DNA of 64,000 nucleotides. It comes from Acidobacteriota bacterium. Lineage in GTDB: Bacteria > Acidobacteriota > Terriglobia > Bryobacterales > UBA6623. Within the stretch, counting starts at the first letter, position 1, and each line of letters begins with the position of its first letter. Below are positions 46,612 to 57,012 of this stretch, piece after piece. The stretch covers positions 379,231 to 443,230 of the forward strand of contig WGMB01000002.1 of assembly GCA_016125275.1 (NCBI GenBank). Direction: 5' to 3'. A model generated the notes under the pieces. It searched no databases. It was not told where the DNA came from and saw only the letters and a list, made by a program, of their open reading frames with translations. The translations under genes and the position numbers were made by a program.

Positions 46612-47769
46612 ATGTCGGACCAACTCACCCGTCGTCAGCTCGGTCTCGCGGGCCTGGGAGCCGCCGCCCTGGCCTCTCCCGCCGCCGCCCAACCGCCGGC
46701 CGCCTACTCCGGCGCACTCGACGGCGCCGCCGACCGCGTCGACCCCAAGACCTTCGACACCGTGGCCTGGAGCCGCGCCCGCCACGCCGAAGCGCCCCTG
46801 CGGATGACCTTCCGGGCCTCCAACGCCGCCGACGCCCGCCGCTGGCAGCAGCAGCTCCGCAAAAAGCTCGTGGAGCTGCTCGGCGGCTTCCCCGCCAAGA
46901 AGGTCGAGCTGCGTCCGGAGACGCTCGAGGTCCGCGACTTCCCCGGCTACCGCCGAGAGAAGTTCGTCTTCTCCAGCCGCGACGGCGTGAGCGTTCTCGG
47001 CTACATGCTCACGCCCAAGTCCGGCGCGGCGCCGCATCCGGCCATGATCTGCCTGCCCGGCCACGGCCGCGGCGTCGACGACATCATCGGCGTCAACGAT
47101 CAGGGCGGCGACCGCACCGACAAGGACGGCTATCAGCACGATTTCGCGCTGCAATGTGTGGAGCACGGGCTGGCCGCCGTGGCCATCGAGCAGATGGCCT
47201 TCGGCTGCCGCCGCGACGCGCGTGCGCAGGCCAAGGGGCTGGGCTCCTCGTCTTGCCAGCCCGCCGCCGGAGCCGCCCTGCTGCTGGGCGAGACCATGGT
47301 CGGCTGGCGCGTCTATGACGTGATGCGGACCATCGACTGGATCGAGACGCGCCCGGAGCTCGACGCCGCCCGCGTCGGCTGCATGGGCATCTCCGGCGGC
47401 GGAACCATCACCACCTTCGCCTCGGCGCTCGAGCCGCGCATCAAGGCCGCCATGATCAGCGGCTACCTCAACACCTTCCGTGACAGCATCCTCAGCCTGT
47501 CGCACTGCATCGACAACTACGTGCCCGGCATCCTCAACTGGTGCGAGATGTACGACGTGGCCGGCCTCATCGCGCCCCGCCCCTTGTTCGCCGAGTCCGG
47601 CGAGAAGGACGGCATCTTCCCCGTGGAAGCCAGCCGCGCCAGCTTCGAGCGGGTCAAGAAGGTATACGAGACGTTCGGACAGGGCGCTCTGGCCGAGCAG
47701 GAAGTCTTTCCCGGCGAGCACAGCTTCTGGGGCAAGCGCGGGCTGCCTTTCCTGGCCGCGCACCTGTAG
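46612..47769 (+). CDS. Tat-exported alpha/beta-hydrolase (acetylxylan esterase/Abhydrolase_7-like)
   Basis: The protein is 385 residues from ATG 46612, with a Tat-like signal (LTRRQLGLAGLGAAALASPAAAQ). The hydrolase domain shows PAMICLPGHGRGVDD at the oxyanion turn, the nucleophile elbow GISGGG (Ser near residue 263), PLFAESGEKDGIFP with an acid candidate, and GEHSFWG with the catalytic His. Such proteins are predicted carbohydrate esterases or dienelactone hydrolase relatives; the substrate is not known. The alternative ATG at 46603 adds three residues but overlaps the -10 hexamer. It converges with the EAL gene, leaving only 15 bp between stops. Confidence 0.86.
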   Translation: MSDQLTRRQLGLAGLGAAALASPAAAQPPAAYSGALDGAADRVDPKTFDTVAWSRARHAEAPLRMTFRASNAADARRWQQQLRKKLVELLGGFPAKKVELRPETLEVRDFPGYRREKFVFSSRDGVSVLGYMLTPKSGAAPHPAMICLPGHGRGVDDIIGVNDQGGDRTDKDGYQHDFALQCVEHGLAAVAIEQMAFGCRRDARAQAKGLGSSSCQPAAGAALLLGETMVGWRVYDVMRTIDWIETRPELDAARVGCMGISGGGTITTFASALEPRIKAAMISGYLNTFRDSILSLSHCIDNYVPGILNWCEMYDVAGLIAPRPLFAESGEKDGIFPVEASRASFERVKKVYETFGQGALAEQEVFPGEHSFWGKRGLPFLAAHL

Positions 47770-47784
47770 CGTCCGGCGGACCGT

Positions 47785-49020
47785 TCAGTGCGTCTTGCGC
47801 TGAGCGCCGGCGGCGGAGATCCGCGCGTGCCGGTCCGCCGTCAGCATCTGGCGCATCAGCCGGTCGACCCGCACCACGCCCTCCAGCGTCCCTTGCGCAT
47901 CGGTCACCGCCAACGGGTCGAAGCGCTGGTCCGGCGGACGCGTCAACGCGCGCTCCAGTGTGTCTTGCGCGCTATGTTCCGGCTGCGCCTTCAGGAACTC
48001 GCTCAGCGTCCGCACGCCGGCCAGCGGATGGCGCTGCACCACGCGGCTGGGACGGCCCCAACCGTCCACCACCACCGCCAGGTCCACCCGGTCGCTGTTC
48101 GCCAGCAAGGCCTCGGCTTCCTCCAGGTTCTCGTAGACCGGGCACTTCTCCGTCGACAGAGCCACCGTCTCGGCCGACTGCGCGGCCTTCACGCGCGAGC
48201 GGATGCCGTCAGCCTTCTCCTGATCCACCGGACACATCTCCGGCACAGGACGGCCCAGCCAGTAGCCCTGGCCCAGCGGCACCGACAGCCGGATCAACTC
48301 GTCGAGCTCGTCCGACGTCTCGATGCCCTCGGCGATCACCCAAGCGTCCAGGCGGCCCGCCGCCGCCCCCACCATCTCGATCAGGGCGGACTTGGCGCAG
48401 TCGGAATCACAGTCGGTGACGAAGATCCGGTCCAGCTTCACGAACTCGGGCTTGAGCTCCATCACGTGCTTCAAGCTCGAATAGCCCGAGCCGGCGTCAT
48501 CCACGGCCAGCAAACCGCTGCGCTCGCGAACCGCTTTGATCTTCTTGTGGACTTCCGCGTACTCGGCCACGGACTCGTTCTCGGTGATCTCCACCACGAC
48601 TCCGGCCAAGCTGCGGTGACTCTCCAGAATGGCGTCCCAGCGCGAGGAGAGCAGAAAGCTGGGGCTGACGTTGATGGTCAGAAAGCAGTTGGCCGGCAGG
48701 TGGCGCCGCGACAGGATGGCCTGGCGGGTCACCAGCTCCTCGAGCTCCGGCCGCTGCCCGAATCTCTCGGCGGCGGCAAACCACTTGTCAGGCGACAGCG
48801 GCACGCGCCCCTGGAAGCGCACCAGCGCCTCATACCCCACGGCCACGCCGCGGTGCAGGTCGACGATGGGCTGGTAGCAGAAGCCGAAGGGAAGCTTTCC
48901 CTCGAGCACGGACTGCAACGTCGAGCGCAGATCCGCCTCGGAGCCCGCCTCCGGCCTGTCGGCGGCCGACCCCGCCACGAAGGGGCTATTGAACGCAGGG
49001 CTGGTCTTCTCCGCCGGCAC
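47785..49020 (-). CDS. EAL-domain c-di-GMP phosphodiesterase with C-terminal CBS region
   Basis: A 411-residue protein. The EAL domain spans about 35-270 with the signature GYEALVRF (Glu near 64), TINVSP (Asn), VEITENE (Glu), VDDAGSGYSSLKH (Asp pair), VKLDRIF (Lys), AEGIET (Glu) and GQGYWLGRP (Gln). All residues needed for metal and c-di-GMP binding appear present, so activity is likely. The C-terminus (about 285-395) has CBS-pair-like sequence (VDLAVVVDGWGRPSRVVQRHPL, FDPLAVTDAQGTLEGVVRVDRL) that may bind adenine nucleotides. The GTG start is 29 nt after the DUF1059 gene, with which it probably forms an operon. Confidence 0.92.
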   Translation of the reverse strand: MPAEKTSPAFNSPFVAGSAADRPEAGSEADLRSTLQSVLEGKLPFGFCYQPIVDLHRGVAVGYEALVRFQGRVPLSPDKWFAAAERFGQRPELEELVTRQAILSRRHLPANCFLTINVSPSFLLSSRWDAILESHRSLAGVVVEITENESVAEYAEVHKKIKAVRERSGLLAVDDAGSGYSSLKHVMELKPEFVKLDRIFVTDCDSDCAKSALIEMVGAAAGRLDAWVIAEGIETSDELDELIRLSVPLGQGYWLGRPVPEMCPVDQEKADGIRSRVKAAQSAETVALSTEKCPVYENLEEAEALLANSDRVDLAVVVDGWGRPSRVVQRHPLAGVRTLSEFLKAQPEHSAQDTLERALTRPPDQRFDPLAVTDAQGTLEGVVRVDRLMRQMLTADRHARISAAGAQRKTH

Positions 49021-49049
49021 TTCCGGTCAGGCCCTTTCGATCCCCAGCC

Positions 49050-49226
49050 TCAAGCGACCGGCTGAATGAGCGAACGGACGCGCTCCACGAGCTCGGCGGG
49101 AATATCGGTCATGCCGTGGTCATCGCGCGCATGGGCCGCCACGGCCTCCAAAATCTTTCCTTCGGAATCCGCGCGAAACACGGCCTTGCAACCGGGAACG
49201 ACATCGCCGCACGAGAACTGCTTCAT
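49050..49226 (-). CDS. DUF1059 small protein
   Basis: A 58-residue product read directly from the minus strand: MKQFSCGDVVPGCKAVFRA, then ILEAVAAHARDDHGMTDIP and ELVERVRSLI. This is the DUF1059 pattern, with two cysteines (FSCGDVVPGC) and AHARDDHG as the conserved core. Function unknown; the Cys and His residues could bind a metal. It has one of the best ribosome-binding sites in the window, AAAGGAGG with 7-nt spacing, and precedes the EAL gene by 29 nt, suggesting cotranscription. Confidence 0.92.
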   Translation of the reverse strand: MKQFSCGDVVPGCKAVFRADSEGKILEAVAAHARDDHGMTDIPAELVERVRSLIQPVA

Positions 49227-49484
49227 GGAAAATCCTCCTTTCAGCCGGAGCCTACAACTCCGTTACATCCCACAGTGTAGGAGGGCGAACAAGCGTTGGT
49301 ATCAGGCCTTGCCCTGACCCATCTCAGGAAAGCCCCCCAGAAAACACAGCGTCCCAGCCTATGACTGTTGGAACCGGGGAAGATGGAGGGCGGCGGAATC
49401 CCTGGGCCTTCCAGTCGAAAAAGGCTCCGAAATAGCGTTTGGATTCCAACTCCCCGCGGGCGAGAATGCCCGCCGCCATCCGTC

Positions 49485-50186
49485 CTAGTAGTAGCTCCGG
49501 CGCAGCACCCGCGGACGCCGCCGCGGCCGGGTCAGAATCAGCAAAGCCCCCGCGACGAACCCGCCGATATGAGCCCACCAAGCCACCCCCGCCCCCTCGG
49601 ACACCGTCGTGGCGCCCGACAGGAACTGGATCGCGAACCAGTACAGCAGCATCACCGCCGCCGGCAGCTCCACGGTCGTGAACACGACCAGAATCGGGAT
49701 GAGCGTGGTGATGCGAGCCCTCGGAAAGCGCACCACATAGGCGCCCATGACGCCCGAGATCGCCCCGCTGGCCCCCACCGACGGCAGCGTCGACAGCGGA
49801 TTCGACAGATAGTGCGCCAGCGAAGCCAGCACGCCGCAGCCCAAGTAGAACGCCAGATATTGGCCGTGGCCCAGGTCGTCTTCGATGTTGTCGCCGAAAA
49901 TCCACAGGAACCACATGTTCCCCAGCAGGTGCATCCAGCCCCCGTGCAGGAACATCGACGTGAAAATCGGAATGAGCCCCGCCTCCAGCGACGCCCGTCC
50001 CGTCAGAGCCGCCGACACCCGGGCCGGCACCGCCCCGAACGACATCACGAAGGCCTGCTCGCCTTCCGGCCCGTACCGCGTGTACAGGCTCATCTGGAAC
50101 AGGAACACCAGCACGTTGACGCCGATCAGCGCCAGCGTCACGCCGGGAAACGTCCAGCGCGGAGCGTCGTCGCGAAGAGGAATCAT
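49485..50186 (-). CDS. Rhomboid-family intramembrane serine protease
   Basis: A 233-residue protein with six or seven membrane helices. The catalytic serine lies in GASGAISGVMGAYVVRFPRA and the catalytic His in WWAHIGGFVAGALL. The conserved HGGWMHLLGNMWFLWIFGDNIED of loop 1/helix 2 carries the His and Asn that stabilise the oxyanion. It would cleave membrane proteins within the bilayer; targets unknown. It follows the pfkB gene after 33 bp on the same strand. The 258 bp between its stop and the DUF1059 gene hold a small GCGGGC/GCCCGC hairpin (about 49456-49473) and nothing else I can support. Confidence 0.93.
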   Translation of the reverse strand: MIPLRDDAPRWTFPGVTLALIGVNVLVFLFQMSLYTRYGPEGEQAFVMSFGAVPARVSAALTGRASLEAGLIPIFTSMFLHGGWMHLLGNMWFLWIFGDNIEDDLGHGQYLAFYLGCGVLASLAHYLSNPLSTLPSVGASGAISGVMGAYVVRFPRARITTLIPILVVFTTVELPAAVMLLYWFAIQFLSGATTVSEGAGVAWWAHIGGFVAGALLILTRPRRRPRVLRRSYY

Positions 50187-50219
50187 CGGGCGGGCTTTAC
50201 CTCGGACCAGCCTAGCAGG

Positions 50220-51173
50220 CTACTTTCCGTTGACGCGCGTATGAAACTCGGGGTGCGTCCGCCGCTCTCCGTGGGCCATCAGCTCCTCGGCTTCGGCCCG
50301 CGAACGGACCCCGCCGCGCGCCCCCAGCGCTTTGCAGTTCAGCGCCGCCATGGCGTTGCTGAACTCCAGAATGCGTCCCAGTGGCCAGCCTTCGAGCACG
50401 CCGTAGCAGAATCCGCCGTGGAAGACGTCGCCGGCGCCGGTGGTGTCCACGCAGTTCACCACGAAGGCCGGCGCGTAGTGGAACTTGCCGTCCTCGAGAG
50501 CCAGCGAGCCATGGGCGCCCAGCGTCATCGCCGCCACCCGCATGCCGTACTCGTTCTGGATCAGCTCGAGCGCCTTGAAGGGGTCTCGCTCGTTGGTCCA
50601 CTGGACCGGAAAGTTCGTGCTGGCGATCAGATAGTCCACGTACGGCAGCACCTGGTCGAAGCCGTGGTAGATCGTGTCCACGTCCACCGTCACCGGCACG
50701 CCGTGCTCGCGGGCGATGCGGGCCGCCTTGGCGACCGCCGGCGTATCGTGCCCGTCGATGTGCAGCAGCCGGGCGCAGGCGATCTGCTCCTCGTTGATCT
50801 CGTCGGGCTCCAGGCGCAGGCAGTCCTGCCGACGCCACAGCACCGTCCGCTCGCCGGTCGACTGGTCGATGATGATGTAGGCCGACTGGTTGGGGCAGCC
50901 CTCGCGGATCTGTACGTCGGAGACGTCCACGCCTGACTCGGTCAGGCTCTTCATCTGCAGCTTGCCCCGAAAATCGTCGCCGACCGTGCCGATGTATTTG
51001 GTCCGCAAGCCGAGCTTCTGGCAGGTGACGATGGCGCTGGCGACCTGGCCGCCGACGCTCAAGATCTCCTCGACGAAGGGTTCCTTGCCGCTGTAGGAGG
51101 GAAAGCGCGGCACGATCAGCAAGGTATCGGTCGCGTTCAACCCGACGCCGACGGCGTCGAACGTTTTGGACAT
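50220..51173 (-). CDS. PfkB-family carbohydrate kinase
   Basis: The protein is 317 residues from ATG 51173 with GGAG at 3-nt spacing. It is a ribokinase-like fold: FDAVGVGLNATDTLL at the start, GGQVASAIVTCQKLGLRTKYIGTVGDDFRG (signature 1) and VDTTGAGDVFHGGFCYGV (signature 2) with the catalytic Asp in GAGD. It phosphorylates a sugar or nucleoside with ATP; the substrate cannot be told. Length and motifs are complete. The rhomboid gene follows 33 bp later. It is divergent from the exported gene at 51271, whose -10 lies about 80 bp from this start. Confidence 0.93.
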   Translation of the reverse strand: MSKTFDAVGVGLNATDTLLIVPRFPSYSGKEPFVEEILSVGGQVASAIVTCQKLGLRTKYIGTVGDDFRGKLQMKSLTESGVDVSDVQIREGCPNQSAYIIIDQSTGERTVLWRRQDCLRLEPDEINEEQIACARLLHIDGHDTPAVAKAARIAREHGVPVTVDVDTIYHGFDQVLPYVDYLIASTNFPVQWTNERDPFKALELIQNEYGMRVAAMTLGAHGSLALEDGKFHYAPAFVVNCVDTTGAGDVFHGGFCYGVLEGWPLGRILEFSNAMAALNCKALGARGGVRSRAEAEELMAHGERRTHPEFHTRVNGK

Positions 51174-51254
51174 CAACTCCACAACGTACCCCAGCCCGCC
51201 CGAAGGCGGCAACGGGCGCACCCCGTCGGCCGGGCATGCAATGTCGGCGGGGCG

Positions 51255-51260
51255 TACAAT
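51255..51260 (+). promoter_or_regulatory. -10-like TACAAT before the exported repeat-rich gene
   Basis: TACAAT ends 10 nt before the ATG at 51271. GAGGAG within those 10 nt is also a fair Shine-Dalgarno site, so a very short leader with a ribosome-binding site is possible. Confidence 0.4.
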
Positions 51261-51270
51261 GAGGAGCGTC

Positions 51271-52077
51271 ATGCGCTGGCTGACGCTTCTCGGTGTGTTG
51301 ACGGCGACGGCGACCGCCGCGCCGGCTCAGATGACGGTGAGCCCCGCCGCCGGGGCGTCGCACCAGTCGACCCACGGCGTGCAGCCGTCCGCCGGCTACG
51401 GCGTGGCGCACGGCTCCGGGGGCGGCGACGCCCGCGTCGGCGCCGGCGGCATCGGTCCGCGCACCGGCAACATCGTCTATCCCGGCACGCCCGGCGGTTC
51501 CAGCACCGGCAGCATCGTCTCGCCCGGCCTGCCGAATTCGCCGGCCCGGCCGCCCAATATCCTGCATCCCGGCACGCCCAGCCCGACCACGCAAACCCCG
51601 ACCACCCAGCGGCCTCCGGTGGTCTCGCCCGCGCCTCCCGTCAACCCGGGCCCGCGCCCGGGCCGAGGCGGCCGTACCGCCTACTATCCGCTCTACTTCC
51701 CCATCTACGGGATGTATCCCTACTACAGCGCGCCGAACGTGATCCAGGTCCAGCCGAACGTGCAGACCCAGTCCAGCGCCAGCCACGTCATCGTCGTCGG
51801 CGATGAGAAGGCGGATGCAACGGCCCCGGAACCGGAAGCCCCTGCGGACGGCAGCGATCCGAACGCGGCCCCGGCCCAAGACCCCGAGTACTGGCTGATC
51901 GCCCTGCGCGGCGGGCTCATCTACGCCGCCGCCGACTATCAGGTCGAGCCGCACGCCCTGTGGTTCCTGACCGCCCAGGGAGACGAGTACGTCGTCCCGC
52001 TGGCCGAAGTCGACGTGGCCTTCAGCCGCAAGCTCAACACCGAGCGCGGCGTCGAGATCAACCTCGACCTACCTTGA
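51271..52077 (+). CDS. Exported Gly/Pro-rich hypothetical protein
   Basis: The product is 268 residues with signal peptide MRWLTLLGVLTATATAAPAQ. The middle region is Gly/Pro/Thr-rich with a repeated motif of the form NI-x-x-PGTP (GNIVYPGTPGG, GSIVSPGLP, NILHPGTPS), then YYPLYFPIYGMYPYYS. The C-terminal about 60 residues form a small folded domain (EYWLIALRGGLIYAAADYQVEPHALWFLTAQGDEYVVPLAEVDVAFS), seen in other acidobacterial exported proteins. Function unknown; it may be a wall- or matrix-associated protein. ATG 51271 is favoured over earlier in-frame ATGs by GAGGAG at 5-nt spacing and by the signal peptide. Confidence 0.7.
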   Translation: MRWLTLLGVLTATATAAPAQMTVSPAAGASHQSTHGVQPSAGYGVAHGSGGGDARVGAGGIGPRTGNIVYPGTPGGSSTGSIVSPGLPNSPARPPNILHPGTPSPTTQTPTTQRPPVVSPAPPVNPGPRPGRGGRTAYYPLYFPIYGMYPYYSAPNVIQVQPNVQTQSSASHVIVVGDEKADATAPEPEAPADGSDPNAAPAQDPEYWLIALRGGLIYAAADYQVEPHALWFLTAQGDEYVVPLAEVDVAFSRKLNTERGVEINLDLP

Positions 52078-52100
52078 AGCGCCGCCTGGCCCCATTGGAC

Positions 52101-52137
52101 AAACAAAAAGCCCGGGCCGTGTCCCGCGGCCCGGGCT
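52101..52137 (-). terminator. Strong intrinsic terminator after clpB
   Basis: AGCCCGGGCC (52109-52118) and GGCCCGGGCT (52128-52137) form a perfect 10-bp stem with a 9-nt loop, followed on the minus strand by TTTTTGTTT. It lies 45 nt past the clpB stop. Confidence 0.9.
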
Positions 52138-52181
52138 GAAGAAGCGCGCCCTGCTCGGCAGAGCGCGCCGGGAGAAGATCG

Positions 52182-54839
<2,658 letters not shown>

Positions 54840-54870
54840 GGCTGCTTGTCTCCCTCGTTTGAATTCGATG

Positions 54871-54931
54871 CGCCCTCAGGGGCGTTCGATGCAGGCGGGC
54901 GGGAACGCCGTCTCCCGGCGCCCCGCCCGCC
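54871..54931. other. Two hairpins between hsp20 and clpB
   Basis: The larger pairs GGCGGGCGGG (54894-54903) with CCCGCCCGCC (54922-54931) and encloses an inner CGCC/GGCG stem. The smaller pairs CGCCC with GGGCG around a 4-nt loop (54871-54884). Neither is followed by a T-tract, so they are more likely mRNA-stabilising or processing signals within the operon than terminators. Confidence 0.55.
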
Positions 54932-54948
54932 GCCGACCCCGATTCCGG

Positions 54949-55395
54949 CTACTTCTGGATCGGAATCGTACGGGCCGTATTGGCCGGCTTGTCCACCTTC
55001 GGCAGATGGACCTTCAGCACGCCCTTGTCGTACTTCGCCTCGATCTTGTCGGCGGCGACGGTCTCCGGAAGAGCGAAGGTCCGCTGGAAGGAGCCATAGC
55101 GACGCTCCACCCGGTGGTAGTTCTCCTTCTTCTCCTCGTTCTCGAACTTGCGCTCGCCCTTGATGGTCAGATGGCCGTCCTCGACGCGCACGTCCAGGTC
55201 CTTCTCTTCCATCTCCGGCAGATCGGCCGAGACGACGATCTCCTTGTCGTCCTCGTAGATATCGACCGCCGGCGCCCAAGCCCGCGTCTCGCCGCGCGCC
55301 GGGGTCATGCCGAAGCCTCGGTCGAAGTCCTCGAAGAAGCGATCGAAATCGAACCACGGGGTCATGCCCCGGGGGTTGTACTTCATCAGCGACAT
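54949..55395 (-). CDS. Small heat-shock protein Hsp20 (second in operon)
   Basis: A 148-residue alpha-crystallin-type protein. The start MSLMKYNPRGMTPWFDFDRFFEDFDRGFG is a short N-terminal arm. The alpha-crystallin domain follows (AVDIYEDDKEIVVSADLPEMEEKDLDVRVEDGHLTIKGER) and ends with LPKVDKPANTARTIPIQK, where IPI is the I-x-I anchor motif used for oligomer assembly. ATG 55395 has AAGGAGG 8 nt upstream and fixes the start, although the frame is open upstream. It lies 26 nt after the first Hsp20 gene and 109 nt before clpB. It holds unfolded proteins for later ClpB/DnaK refolding. Confidence 0.96.
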   Translation of the reverse strand: MSLMKYNPRGMTPWFDFDRFFEDFDRGFGMTPARGETRAWAPAVDIYEDDKEIVVSADLPEMEEKDLDVRVEDGHLTIKGERKFENEEKKENYHRVERRYGSFQRTFALPETVAADKIEAKYDKGVLKVHLPKVDKPANTARTIPIQK

Positions 55396-55421
55396 CGTCT
55401 TGTCCTCCTTGCTTTGGCTGC

Positions 55422-55808
55422 TTACTGAATCGGGATGCGGCGGCTGCGATCGACCTTGGGGATGCGGATCTCGAGCACTCCGCGCTCGAAGCGCGCCTGC
55501 ACGCCGTCGGCGTCCACGGCTTCCGGCAACCGGAAGCTGCGCTCGAAGGCGCCGCTCAGGCGCTCCCTCCGTAGCCACTGGGTCGAACCGTTCGTCTCCG
55601 GGCCCTTGCGCTCGCCGCTGACGCGCAAGACGCCCCCCTCGATCCTGGCCTCGACGTTGGATTCCTCCACGCCGGGCAGATCCAGGCGCAACAGATACTC
55701 CTTCTCGCTGTCGATCACGTCGACCGGCGGAGTCCAGGCCGTCGCCTTCTCCGGGGAAACGGCGACGCGCGGCCGCCAAGTCGGGTTCGTGTAGCGGATC
55801 AGTCTCAT
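55422..55808 (-). CDS. Small heat-shock protein Hsp20 (first in operon)
   Basis: A 128-residue alpha-crystallin-type protein, shorter and divergent from its neighbour. The domain runs from PPVDVIDSEKEYLLRLDLPGVEESNVEARIEGGVLRVSGERKG to GVLEIRIPKVDRSRRIPIQ, again with an I-x-I (IPI) end. The N-terminal arm (MRLIRYTNPTWRPRVAVSP) is short. Two different Hsp20 paralogues in tandem suggest hetero-oligomers or different client ranges. ATG 55808 is preceded by GGAG at a long spacing. The unit is driven by the TTGACA-N17-TATTCT promoter. Confidence 0.95.
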   Translation of the reverse strand: MRLIRYTNPTWRPRVAVSPEKATAWTPPVDVIDSEKEYLLRLDLPGVEESNVEARIEGGVLRVSGERKGPETNGSTQWLRRERLSGAFERSFRLPEAVDADGVQARFERGVLEIRIPKVDRSRRIPIQ

Positions 55809-55841
55809 GATGGGTGCGGGCTCCTTTGTGCCTCCATCTCT

Positions 55842-55870
55842 AGAATAAAACCTTAGCGCAAGACTGTCAA
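55842..55870 (-). promoter_or_regulatory. Near-consensus promoter TTGACA-N17-TATTCT of the hsp20-clpB operon
   Basis: TTGACA (55870-55865) and TATTCT (55847-55842) are separated by exactly 17 nt on the minus strand. Transcription should begin about 55835, giving a leader of about 27 nt. No CIRCE element was found. Confidence 0.8.
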
Positions 55871-55882
55871 GAATGTTTTTAT

Positions 55883-55909
55883 AAATATGATCGACTCACG
55901 CTCATATTT
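55883..55909. promoter_or_regulatory. Dyad AAATATGA-N11-TCATATTT upstream of the heat-shock promoter
   Basis: A perfect 8-bp inverted repeat with an 11-nt spacer ends 12 nt upstream of the -35 element. It sits in an AT-rich island within very GC-rich surroundings. Its place suggests an activator site, or a repressor site acting from upstream. It differs from CIRCE and from the HspR-bound HAIR element. Confidence 0.6.
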
Positions 55910-55995
55910 CATTCGCACAACACTTCAGATGCTCGTTGTTCCCGCCCGGTTGCAACCGCCTCGAATTTCCCTCGACGCCGCCGCCCCCGAGCGCG

Positions 55996-56001
55996 TATGA
56001 T
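55996..56001 (+). promoter_or_regulatory. -10-like TATGAT before the isomerase-like gene
   Basis: TATGAT ends 10 nt before ATG 56012; an ATG at 55997 lies inside it. It therefore supports the later start. Confidence 0.45.
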
Positions 56002-56011
56002 GGGGCCGCCC

Positions 56012-56986
56012 ATGACCCGCCGCGAGCTCTTGCTGACCGCCTCCTCCGCCCTGCTGCCGGCGGCTTGCGCCTCCGGCCCGCAACCCTCCCCGGAACAGGC
56101 TCCGTCGGCCTCCGCGGCCGACATCACCGTCGGCATCACCTCCAACACCCGCCCCGACTGGTCCGGCGGCGAGAACTTCCTGCTCTCGCTCGACGCGTGC
56201 GCCGCTCTGGGCTACCACTGGATCGAGACCTTCTACGGCTATCTCGAGCCCTGGTGGGATGAGCCGCAGAAGCTCGTCGACCTGCTGGCCGAGAAGGGCC
56301 TGAAGATGGAGACGGTCTCCAACAGCGGCCCCCTGAACATGCGCTTCCAGGACCCCGCCGCACGCGACGAGGTGATCGCCGATCACCTGCGGCTGGTCGA
56401 CTTCATCCGCGCCATGGGCTGCGACCACCTCAAGATCAACTGCGGCGCCCCCAACCCCGGCGGCAACACCGAGGAGATCTACCGCGAACAGGCCAAGACC
56501 TTCGACGAGCTCGGCAAACGGATCTCGGACAAGGGGCTCAGGTTCGGCATCCACGCCCACCTGTGGTCGCAGTTCGAGACGCCGCGCGACGTCGAGCGCA
56601 TCCTCGAGCTCACCGACCCCCGGCACGTCTGGTTCGTGCTCGACACCGGCCACGTGACGATGGCCGGCATGGACTCGCTCGAGCTGACCCGCCGCTACGG
56701 GCCGCGCATCATCGAGTACCACCTCAAGGACGTCGCGCCCAAGGACAAGGGCGGCTACAAGGGCCCGCCCATGGCGTCCGGCTCGGTCAACAACACCGCC
56801 GACGACCGCATCTTCTTTGAGCTCGGCGAGGGCGGCGTGGACTTTCCGGCCATCCTCGCCCACTTGAACGAGATCGCCTGGAAGGGCTGGTTCACCGTGG
56901 AGCTCGACCGCACCGGCTCCACCGCCAAGCAGAGCGCGGCGACCAGCAAGAAGTATATTGAAGAGGTCCTCGGGCTCACGGTTTGA
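56012..56986 (+). CDS. Exported sugar phosphate isomerase/epimerase-like protein
   Basis: The protein is 324 residues from ATG 56012, with an export signal starting MTRRELLLTASSALLPAAC (twin Arg plus a lipobox-like Cys). The TIM barrel has LRFGIHAHLWSQFET, WFVLDTGHVTMAGMD (Asp, His), IIEYHLKDV (His) and WFTVELDRT (Glu) as probable metal ligands. The first Glu position of the family is taken by His-x-His, a variant seen in exported members. Substrate unknown. It is the third isomerase-like barrel in this window (with 40285 and 44266). queF follows, its ATG 27 nt after this stop. Confidence 0.87.
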   Translation: MTRRELLLTASSALLPAACASGPQPSPEQAPSASAADITVGITSNTRPDWSGGENFLLSLDACAALGYHWIETFYGYLEPWWDEPQKLVDLLAEKGLKMETVSNSGPLNMRFQDPAARDEVIADHLRLVDFIRAMGCDHLKINCGAPNPGGNTEEIYREQAKTFDELGKRISDKGLRFGIHAHLWSQFETPRDVERILELTDPRHVWFVLDTGHVTMAGMDSLELTRRYGPRIIEYHLKDVAPKDKGGYKGPPMASGSVNNTADDRIFFELGEGGVDFPAILAHLNEIAWKGWFTVELDRTGSTAKQSAATSKKYIEEVLGLTV

Positions 56987-57012
56987 CCCGCCCCGAGCCG
57001 ACCTCTCCCCGC

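Noticed and set aside
55842-55920. CIRCE or HAIR element before the heat-shock operon
   Set aside because: The TTAGCACTC-N9-GAGTGCTAA and CTTGAGT-N7-ACTCAAG patterns are absent; the dyad found has different arms and spacing.
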